Assembly: GCA_030605265.1 (NCBI GenBank) | Contig: JAUWIR010000116.1 | Span: forward strand, 1-9,823 | Origin: Pseudomonadota bacterium | GTDB taxonomy: Bacteria; SZUA-182; DTGQ01 | Direction of reading: 5' to 3' | Length of the DNA: 9,823 nt | Shown: in pieces, positions 1 through 6,420 of the stretch | How positions within the stretch are numbered: the first letter of the stretch is position 1 | Layout: the number at the start of each line of letters is the position of its first letter | Notes under the pieces: model-generated | What the model was told of the DNA's origin: nothing | Seen by the model: the letters and a program-made list of their open reading frames with translations, nothing else | Databases searched by the model: none | Made by a program: the position numbers and the translations under genes

Positions 1-908
1 ATTCCGAAGGGCTCATTTCTGCTGGGAATGCATACACAGTCTGAGGCCTTGTATAGATCGGTTAATTCTTTCCCTGAGCGGTAGCCTAGAAATCTGGTGC
101 TATGGGCAATTTTCAATTGATGAGCTCGGTTTTCAAGGCTTGATTTAAGGTCCCCATCTCCAACAAAAATGAATTTTGCTGCAGGGTAATAGGATAAGAT
201 ATAAGGAATAGCCTCTATAAGTAAGTCGGGGGCTTTTTGAGCGGTCATTCTGCCAACAAAAAGGACTGTCGGATCAAGAGGCCCAATTTCATAACGTTTT
301 TTAACTTCTCCCGGCTCCACCAATCCATCAAAGTTGTGTACATTAATTCCATTATAGACAACGGATACTTTATGGTTAGGAGTATTATACATCCACATCA
401 CTTCTTTTTTTAATTGATTGGAGACAGTGATAACCTGGTCAGCGTGCTGAATGGCTGCTCGTTCATGGGTTCGAATAATCTCGGATTGACCGTTCCAAAA
501 ATTGTTGCCACATCTTCCATACTCGGTTGAATGTATGGTAAAAATTGCTTTTTTACCAATCCCTTTTCCTTCTTTTAACCAGATCATACAATTTGAAACT
601 AACCAATCATGGGCATGAATTATATCAAAATGACCTATGTGGTTTTCCGTTTGAAGAAAATGATGAACAAAAGACTTGCACATGTTTTGGATTTCTTCGA
701 TAAAATTTGCATTTAAAGAAAATGGACAGCGGTGGTAATGGACTCCGTGAATTTTTTCATAAATGGCCTGATCTTGGCCCATGCGGGTAAAAATGTGGAC
801 TTCGTGGTTTTTCCTCTCTAAAGCGGCCCCCAATTCAGTCACGTGGTTTCCTACTCCACCGACAGCTATTGAATGAAGCGTCTCCCAAGAAAAAAGAGCA
901 ATTTTCAT
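1..908 (-). CDS. GT4-type (GT-B fold) glycosyltransferase, C-terminus cut by window edge
   Basis: Reading the minus strand gives an open frame from ATG (906-908) to the window edge: 302 full codons plus two bases. The N-terminus (MKIALFSWE, then GGVGNHVTELGAALE near residues 17-31 and HEVHIFTR near 35-42) is the glycine-rich loop and first Rossmann strand of a GT-B donor/acceptor fold. IIHAHDWL (96-103), TIHSTEYGR (124-132), VYNGIN (184-189), LFVGRMTAQKAPDLLIEA (216-233) and FVGDGD (248-253) are typical GT4 landmarks. PSRNEPFG (295-302) starts the C-terminal EX7E motif, which is cut off. The family transfers sugars from nucleotide-sugar donors onto glycans, lipids or glycogen-like polymers; donor and acceptor cannot be told here. 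No signal peptide is visible, so a cytoplasmic enzyme is likely. It is divergent from the glmS-like operon, and a link to UDP-sugar supply is inference only. The family call is firm; the exact role is unknown. Confidence 0.9.
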   Translation of the reverse strand, partial: MKIALFSWETLHSIAVGGVGNHVTELGAALERKNHEVHIFTRMGQDQAIYEKIHGVHYHRCPFSLNANFIEEIQNMCKSFVHHFLQTENHIGHFDIIHAHDWLVSNCMIWLKEGKGIGKKAIFTIHSTEYGRCGNNFWNGQSEIIRTHERAAIQHADQVITVSNQLKKEVMWMYNTPNHKVSVVYNGINVHNFDGLVEPGEVKKRYEIGPLDPTVLFVGRMTAQKAPDLLIEAIPYILSYYPAAKFIFVGDGDLKSSLENRAHQLKIAHSTRFLGYRSGKELTDLYKASDCVCIPSRNEPFG

Positions 909-916
909 ATATTTAA

Positions 917-924
917 TCCCCCCT
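917..924 (-). promoter_or_regulatory. Strong ribosome binding site of the glycosyltransferase
   Basis: On the minus strand the sequence AGGGGGGA lies 8 bases before the ATG at 906-908. It is a purine-rich Shine-Dalgarno-like stretch at normal spacing and fixes that ATG as the start of the glycosyltransferase. Confidence 0.65.
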
Positions 925-966
925 GAACCTAGGATTTTTAATTGATATCATTTTATAAACTTTTTC

Positions 967-995
967 ATCTTAGTGATTAATGATAAAAAAGTCAA
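967..995 (-). promoter_or_regulatory. Possible sigma70-type promoter for the glycosyltransferase
   Basis: On the minus strand TTGACT (995-990) is followed after 17 bases by TAAGAT (972-967). The -35 box matches consensus at 5 of 6 positions and the -10 box at 4 of 6. Transcription would begin near 960, giving a leader of about 50 bases before the ATG. In DNA this AT-rich such matches occur by chance, so the call is moderate to weak. Confidence 0.4.
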
Positions 996-1057
996 TAGTG
1001 AAATGTAAATAGTTCTAAAAAAGAAATTCCCTTTGAACTCCTTTTCATTATTTCTCT

Positions 1058-1086
1058 TTGACAAAAAACGGAAAATGATTTATTAT
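1058..1086 (+). promoter_or_regulatory. Near-consensus sigma70-type promoter for the glmS-like operon
   Basis: TTGACA (1058-1063, a perfect -35 box) is followed after exactly 17 bases by TATTAT (1081-1086, 5 of 6 to the -10 consensus). The expected start of transcription is near 1093, leaving an untranslated leader of about 220 bases before the ATG at 1317. It is the best promoter match I see in the window and points at the operon, but no experiment supports it. Confidence 0.6.
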
Positions 1087-1194
1087 TTTAATCCTCAATT
1101 AATTAACAACAATCTTCCTTATAATTTTAATTTATTTAATACTAAAAAAATTTTTTGCTTATTTAATTACTAATCGGCAACATTATAATCTCCA

Positions 1195-1211
1195 TATCAA
1201 TTTTGTTGATA
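1195..1211 (+). repeat. Small perfect palindrome in the operon leader
   Basis: TATCAA (1195-1200) and TTGATA (1206-1211) are perfect inverted repeats around a 5-base spacer. A further TTGATAT at 1216-1222 could pair with ATATCAA (1194-1200) instead, so two alternative weak hairpins are possible. It might be an operator half-site pair or simply chance in AT-rich DNA. Confidence 0.3.
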
Positions 1212-1316
1212 GATTTTGATATTTATTCTTAAATTATTTTTTTGTTTTAAATTGAATTTAAAGTGTAAGGATTATTTATTGTAAGGGTTGTTTTAGCAAA
1301 TAAGAGTTACAAAAGT

Positions 1317-4300
1317 ATGAGAATTATCAAATATTTTATTAACAATTTTATTAGACATAGTAAAAAGTTTTTAGAAGGATTGCCAAGAATATATTGGGGG
1401 AAATATCCGGCAACCGAGCACCATTCAGGTATTGTCATTTTTCCTTATAACCTGAATCTTTTGCGTTGTGGTTTGGTGGGATTAGTGGAATTTAAGAAAA
1501 GAGACCGCGGAATATGCTTAGATATTGTGAAGCAAATTCATGATTTATTCTTTGTGCTTAAAGAGAAAGAGGAGGATGAGCATCAATATTCTTCACAATG
1601 GATACGGGAGAGAAGTGAAGTTATAAAAGAGCTGGAACAGATTACTGGGGACCTCAAGCAAAGAGCGGTATTTTATGATATTTTTATTGATAAACAAAAA
1701 CAACAGACCCTGTCAGAGCAAAGTCAAGATTTACTTAATCTCATTGAGGTTGAGGAAAAAAGAATGGAAAAACAGGGTGTGCATATCCCTTCAAGTCTTT
1801 TGGAGGTACTCAATAAGGAGTTAATTACCCTCAAAGATGTTGTCTGGAGAATACAAAATGAATGTTTAAAGAATATTCAGAAGGTAGAGAATTTAATTAG
1901 TTTGAAGAAGTCTTCATCTCTATCAACTCAATTAGTTAAGGAATTTCAAAAAATAAATATTATCTTAAATAACTTGGATCGTCTTGAAGTGCGTGGGCGC
2001 GATTCTGCCGGAGTTTCCATTATGGTTTCATTCCCTGACTCGGAGAGTTTTGAAAATTTTTTCCAGCAGGTCAAGGAGGAGGGCTACAGAGCAGAATTTG
2101 AAGAGCGCCAACAGATTGAAAATTTATTGAATAAAACTATTTTTTACCATATCCGGACTATTACTTTCACTTATAAGGTTTCAGCAGAAATTGGCAAATT
2201 GGGTGATAATATTGCGGCTTTAAGGCAAATAATACGTCAAGATCATATCCTGCCAATAGCTTTGCAGGGTAGTAGAATTTACTCCAGCATGATCGCCCAT
2301 ACACGCTGGGCCTCTGTGGGGATGATAAGCGAAGAAAATTGTCATCCGGTCAACAACGAATATCGTATTGCAGACAAGCTTTTTCCTCAAAACAGCTATG
2401 CCGTTAAAAACAGTACAAGCCAAGAAGAGGTAGTATCAAACTGTTTTGCGCCCCACTACCACTCCTCAATAGGAATAATACAGGTTGCTCTTAATGGTGA
2501 TATTGATAATTATTCGGAATTAAAAGCAACTTGGGAAAAAGAAAATGGCGGGAGCATAAATGAACAGATTACAACGGATACGAAAATTATTCCCTTGCAG
2601 GTTGAATTTTATTTGCGTCAGGGATTCGATGTAAGTGAATCTTTTCGAAAGGCTGTGAATGATTTTGAAGGCTCTCAAGCAATTGCTCTGCACAGTAATC
2701 TTGAGCCTGACCGCGTTTTTCTTGCCTTGCGGGGAAGCGGGCAAACTATCTTTATAGGTATTGGATCGGAAGGATATCTTTTAGCCTCTGAGATTTATGG
2801 TTTTGTGGAGCAAACATCAAGATTCGTTAAAATGAATGGAGAAAAAGAGAGAGTCCCGGGGGATACTAAAACTCAGGGGCAGATCTTTATTCTTGATGGA
2901 AATTCCTCCGGTGAAACCGCCGGTATAATTGCTATGAGTTACGATGGCCACCCTCTTAATTTGTCAAGTAAAGATATACAATCAACAGAAATAACTACCA
3001 GAGATATTGATCGTCGTGGATATCCTCATTTTTTTCTTAAAGAAATTTTAGAATCATCTCTATCAGTGAAAAAAACAATTTTTGGAAAAGTAGATTTAAT
3101 TAATGCTAAAAATTCTAAGCCCCAAAAAGTAGTCTTTAATATGGGGACGGAAATTATTCCCCGGCAGTTAGAGCAGGCTTTGATTAAAAGGAAAATTAAA
3201 AATATTTACATGGTAGGGCAGGGGACTGCAGGCATTGCCGCAGAAGGTATAGCCATGCTATTTAAGGAATATTTAAAGAATTCCGGTATTCAAATAGCCG
3301 AGCAAAAAGCCTCGGAGTTGAGTGGATTTTCTTTAGATGTAAACAGAGATGATACTTTGGTGATTGCTGTTACTCAATCAGGGACTACTACTGATACGAA
3401 TAAGGCGGTTGATATGGCCCGTAGCGCCGGCGCTTATACGATTGCTATTGTCAATAGACGGGATTCTGATATTACCTATAAAGTTCATGGAGTATTTTAT
3501 ACAAGTGATGGTCGTGATATTGAAATGTCGGTAGCTTCTACCAAAGCATTTTATTCACAAATAGTGGCAGGATGTCTTTTGGCCTTACGTTTTACTCAAA
3601 TTATGGGGCTTTGCTCGGAAGAGTATTTAATGCAGGAAATTAAACAGTTAAAAAGGCTCCCTCGTCTGATGGAGCAAACCTTAAAGAAAAATAAGGAAAA
3701 AATCGCTGCTTCAGCTCAAAAATGGGCATTTTCCAAATTGCATTGGGCAGTAGTGGGAAGTGGTCCAAATAAGGTGGCTGCAGATGAAATCAGAATAAAA
3801 CTTAGTGAATTATGCTATAAGACCCTTCCCTCAGATGTCGTAGAGGATCGAAAGCATATTGATCTTTCCGCTGAACCTTTAATAATTGTTTGCGCAGCTG
3901 GAAGTCGCGAAATTGTTTTGGGAGATATTATTAAGGATGTAGCCATATTTAAAGCTCATAAAGCCACTACCATCGTTTTTGCTGATGTGGGAGAGGAAAG
4001 ATTTAACTTTTGTGCTGATTCTCTCATCCACGTGCCAAAAGTAAATGAGCACTTTGCCCCTATTCTTAATACGATTGTGGGACATCTGTGGGGATATTAC
4101 GCAGCCCTTAGGACTGATGAGGAAGCCAATTTTTTAAAGAGTACGCGTCAGTTATTAAATAAAAAAATAAATAAATTGAACAGTAAAGGGTATAATTCGC
4201 TGGAAATAATTTTTAATGTTGATTTTCAGAATCTTGTTAATGAATTTTCATTTATTGTTCACCAAAAAAATAGGCAGGGAGTTTTTAATGCTGCAGTAAA

Positions 4301-5105
4301 ACCAAACACTCTATCGGATTTAACCTTGCTTCTTAAATATGCCGGTGGAAAATTGCCCATAACCGACCTGGAAAAGGACTTTAAAGTAGATCGAGGTGTT
4401 AGTAATTGTTTATTTTTATTATCGAAAACATTAGACCAAACAATTAATGAATTATCAAGGCCAATAGATGCCATCAAACATCAAGCGAAAACAGTTACTG
4501 TCGGCACAAGTCGCCTGCCGGAGCTGTTTGACGGTCAAATTTTTGATCGTATCAAAGAAATTAATATATCGATAGATAGTATTGCTCCCTTTAATTTATC
4601 TACTATAAAAAGATTTCAGCCAATAATCCGGGATGTTACGGGATATACCCTTTATGAAATAGAGCATTTAGATCATTTAGGAAGGCCTACTGAAGGCTCT
4701 ACAATTAAAATTTTAGCCAAAGAGGGGGTTTCCAAAAACCTAGGCTCTCGTGTTGAAAAAGACCCTCGATTGCGGGGGCGAAAGCGAAGTATTATTACAA
4801 ACAATACTGTATTCATAGGGTTGGGCAAATCGGATAATGCAAAATTATTAATTATTCCGGCACAAGGAAAAGAAGTTCATCAGAAAAAGTTAGTGCTGTT
4901 ACATATTGCCTTTGAGGACAATATCCCTTTGCCCTCCAAAATTAATGCTCTTGGGTCTAAATATGAAGATTTAGTGGATGCGTTAGTAGAGTTAGATATT
5001 TCATGGCAGGATGATTTTTTAAATGATTTTTCCACCTCCGATCTATTTAGCCTTTCTGAAGATTATTTAATAGAGGCAATTCAATCCAGATTAAATTTCA
5101 GTTAA
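1317..5105 (+). CDS. glmS: Oversized GlmS-like glutamine--fructose-6-phosphate aminotransferase (glutaminase plus two SIS domains plus extra regions)
   Basis: GlmS makes glucosamine-6-phosphate from fructose-6-phosphate using ammonia from glutamine. The usual protein is about 610 residues; this one is 1262. Glutaminase landmarks appear in order: CGLVG at 51-55, LEVRGRDSAG at 223-232, HTRWAS at 328-333, LNGDIDN at 392-398 and TTDTK at 419-423, corresponding to E. coli Cys1, Arg26, Arg73/Trp74, Asn98/Gly99 and Asp123. SIS domain 1 spans about 625-780 with TQSGTTTDT near 686-694 and VASTKAF near 739. SIS domain 2 spans about 807-930; Lys828, Glu831 and His847 align without gaps to catalytic Lys485, Glu488 and His504 of E. 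coli, and Lys941 may match Lys603. Odd points are a 50-residue stretch before the nucleophile Cys, about 150 extra residues (charged, probably helical) between Cys51 and Arg226, and a C-terminal extension from about 945 that I cannot assign. ATG 1317 is the first possible start after the in-frame stop at 1266-1268; its Shine-Dalgarno is weak. A purely regulatory or ammonia-only role is possible. Confidence 0.85.
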   Translation: MRIIKYFINNFIRHSKKFLEGLPRIYWGKYPATEHHSGIVIFPYNLNLLRCGLVGLVEFKKRDRGICLDIVKQIHDLFFVLKEKEEDEHQYSSQWIRERSEVIKELEQITGDLKQRAVFYDIFIDKQKQQTLSEQSQDLLNLIEVEEKRMEKQGVHIPSSLLEVLNKELITLKDVVWRIQNECLKNIQKVENLISLKKSSSLSTQLVKEFQKINIILNNLDRLEVRGRDSAGVSIMVSFPDSESFENFFQQVKEEGYRAEFEERQQIENLLNKTIFYHIRTITFTYKVSAEIGKLGDNIAALRQIIRQDHILPIALQGSRIYSSMIAHTRWASVGMISEENCHPVNNEYRIADKLFPQNSYAVKNSTSQEEVVSNCFAPHYHSSIGIIQVALNGDIDNYSELKATWEKENGGSINEQITTDTKIIPLQVEFYLRQGFDVSESFRKAVNDFEGSQAIALHSNLEPDRVFLALRGSGQTIFIGIGSEGYLLASEIYGFVEQTSRFVKMNGEKERVPGDTKTQGQIFILDGNSSGETAGIIAMSYDGHPLNLSSKDIQSTEITTRDIDRRGYPHFFLKEILESSLSVKKTIFGKVDLINAKNSKPQKVVFNMGTEIIPRQLEQALIKRKIKNIYMVGQGTAGIAAEGIAMLFKEYLKNSGIQIAEQKASELSGFSLDVNRDDTLVIAVTQSGTTTDTNKAVDMARSAGAYTIAIVNRRDSDITYKVHGVFYTSDGRDIEMSVASTKAFYSQIVAGCLLALRFTQIMGLCSEEYLMQEIKQLKRLPRLMEQTLKKNKEKIAASAQKWAFSKLHWAVVGSGPNKVAADEIRIKLSELCYKTLPSDVVEDRKHIDLSAEPLIIVCAAGSREIVLGDIIKDVAIFKAHKATTIVFADVGEERFNFCADSLIHVPKVNEHFAPILNTIVGHLWGYYAALRTDEEANFLKSTRQLLNKKINKLNSKGYNSLEIIFNVDFQNLVNEFSFIVHQKNRQGVFNAAVKPNTLSDLTLLLKYAGGKLPITDLEKDFKVDRGVSNCLFLLSKTLDQTINELSRPIDAIKHQAKTVTVGTSRLPELFDGQIFDRIKEINISIDSIAPFNLSTIKRFQPIIRDVTGYTLYEIEHLDHLGRPTEGSTIKILAKEGVSKNLGSRVEKDPRLRGRKRSIITNNTVFIGLGKSDNAKLLIIPAQGKEVHQKKLVLLHIAFEDNIPLPSKINALGSKYEDLVDALVELDISWQDDFLNDFSTSDLFSLSEDYLIEAIQSRLNFS

Positions 5106-5128
5106 GATAATTGCAGTTAAGATAATTG
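5099..5128 (+). repeat. Perfect 15-bp tandem duplication across the glmS-like stop codon
   Basis: The 15-mer CAGTTAAGATAATTG occurs twice head to tail, at 5099-5113 and 5114-5128. The first copy contains the last Ser codon and the TAA stop of the glmS-like gene; because the unit is a multiple of three, the second copy carries another in-frame TAA. The duplication lies just before the weak ribosome binding site of the next gene. It looks like a recent slippage event. Confidence 0.85.
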
Positions 5129-5141
5129 AAAGATCTATAAA

Positions 5142-6386
5142 ATGAGTGATCCTCTTCAGGGCATATCAAAGCTCCTTCAAAAAGGGGCTTTAATCCACAA
5201 TCCGTCATCTGTTTATATAGGACAAGAAGTAGATATAAATCGACTTTCCGGCAAGGGTATGGTCATTTATCCGGGCTGTAGGATTATGGGAGAAAAAAGC
5301 CTTATTTTAGAAGGAGCAAAGCTGGGTGGGGAGGGGCCGGTTTCCTTGCAAAACTGTCAACTGGGGCCCCATGTTGAGCTTAAAGGAGGGTCCTTCAAAA
5401 ATTCGGTGTTTCTGGAAAATTCCTCAATGGGCGCTTCTGCGCAAGTAAGAGAAGCGTGTATTTTGGAGGAATCGGCAAGCGGGGCCCATTCGGTAGGACT
5501 CAAACAAACCATCCTTTTTCCTTTTGTAACCTTGGGAAGTCTTATTAATTTTTGTGATTGTCTTATGGCTGGGGGTACAAGCAGAAAAAATCATAGTGAA
5601 GTGGGAAGCTCCTATATTCATTTTAATTATACGCCTAATCAGGATAAAGCAACACCCTCCTTAATTGGAGATGTTCCTCGAGGAGTTATGCTGGATCAGC
5701 GCCCCATTTTCTTAGGAGGGCAGGGTGGGTTAATTGGGCCCTCCAGAATAGGGTTTGGTAATGTTGTTGCTGCAGGAAGTATTCTTCATGAGGACCTCCT
5801 GGAGGAAAATCGACTTATCTCCTCTTTTCCTTCCAAAGAGAGAAACAAAGAATTTAATCCGGGTCTTTATCTGAATATAAAAAAAAGAGTTATTAATAAT
5901 ATAATTTATTGTGCTAATCTGGTGGCCTTAAGGCATTGGTATAAGGACATCCGTAGTCAATTTTTTCAATCAAATGTCCTTGGTAAAGAATTATATAAGG
6001 CCGCTGTGGAAAAATTAGATCTCGCTCTTGATGAAAGAATGAAACGAATGAAAGAGCTGGTGGAAAATCTTCACAATGCTACTAAAACCTATCATAAAAT
6101 CCTTCAAAAGGAAACAGTATCATTCACTCAAATGAAAGAGATTATTGAAAATTGGCAAGCCATAGAGGACATTTTTTATAATTCCAAGGATGCTTCAATT
6201 ACTCTTCCCGGAAAGGAACGGTTTATAGAAAAAATAGCTGAAGAAAAGCGGAAACAAGGGTGCCAATATCTTAAAGTTATTCAGGGGCTCGATAAAAACT
6301 GGCGGGAGATGGGGACTGAATGGCTTGAGGCTATTGTTCATGGGATAAAAATAAAAGTATTTCAAAGAATACCTTCATTCCAATGA
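5142..6386 (+). CDS. GlmU-like left-handed beta-helix protein without a uridylyltransferase domain
   Basis: The protein is 414 residues. Residues about 20-220 contain irregular hexapeptide repeats typical of a left-handed parallel beta-helix (for example IYPGCRI, LEGAKLG, NCQLGPHVEL, NSVFLENSSMG), ending in IGFGNVVAAGSILHED (203-218), which resembles the last coils of the GlmU acetyltransferase domain. AGGTSRKNHSEVG (143-155) and FNYTPNQDK (161-169) recall the GlmU segments around the catalytic His and the NYDG motif. Residues about 235-414 are charged and probably helical, unlike GlmU. The N-terminal nucleotidyltransferase domain of GlmU, with its Gly-rich GTRM signature, is absent. Aligning AG to EVG without gaps puts Gly145 where E. 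coli GlmU has His363, so acetyltransferase activity is doubtful. Proteins of this look are, as I recall, sometimes labelled UDP-GlcNAc pyrophosphorylase; the sequence does not support that label directly. It sits 36 bases after the glmS-like gene and 34 before glmM, so a role in UDP-GlcNAc synthesis or its control is the best inference. Confidence 0.7.
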   Translation: MSDPLQGISKLLQKGALIHNPSSVYIGQEVDINRLSGKGMVIYPGCRIMGEKSLILEGAKLGGEGPVSLQNCQLGPHVELKGGSFKNSVFLENSSMGASAQVREACILEESASGAHSVGLKQTILFPFVTLGSLINFCDCLMAGGTSRKNHSEVGSSYIHFNYTPNQDKATPSLIGDVPRGVMLDQRPIFLGGQGGLIGPSRIGFGNVVAAGSILHEDLLEENRLISSFPSKERNKEFNPGLYLNIKKRVINNIIYCANLVALRHWYKDIRSQFFQSNVLGKELYKAAVEKLDLALDERMKRMKELVENLHNATKTYHKILQKETVSFTQMKEIIENWQAIEDIFYNSKDASITLPGKERFIEKIAEEKRKQGCQYLKVIQGLDKNWREMGTEWLEAIVHGIKIKVFQRIPSFQ

Positions 6387-6410
6387 CAAAGGGTGGAATG
6401 GGCTTGTTTT

Positions 6411-6415
6411 AGGAG
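6411..6415 (+). promoter_or_regulatory. Ribosome binding site of glmM
   Basis: AGGAG lies 5 bases before the ATG at 6421. It is the clearest Shine-Dalgarno among the plus-strand genes and fixes the glmM start, which also matches the usual MGKLFGTDGIRG N-terminus of the family. Confidence 0.75.
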
Positions 6416-6420
6416 TTAAA

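Larger units (their letters stand above)
909..1316. other. AT-rich divergent intergenic region
   Basis: About 400 bases separate the two divergent start codons. No open frame here looks like a gene. The region holds two opposed promoter candidates, an A-tract (seven A then six T at 1144-1156, likely intrinsically curved) and a small palindrome at 1195-1211. I looked for a glmS ribozyme core or another recognisable riboswitch and saw none. The low GC relative to the flanking genes is normal for a regulatory region. Confidence 0.7.

Noticed and set aside
1087..1316. A glmS ribozyme or other known riboswitch before the glmS-like gene
   Set aside because: No recognisable ribozyme core or GC-rich paired elements are visible; the leader is almost entirely A and T with only short weak hairpins.
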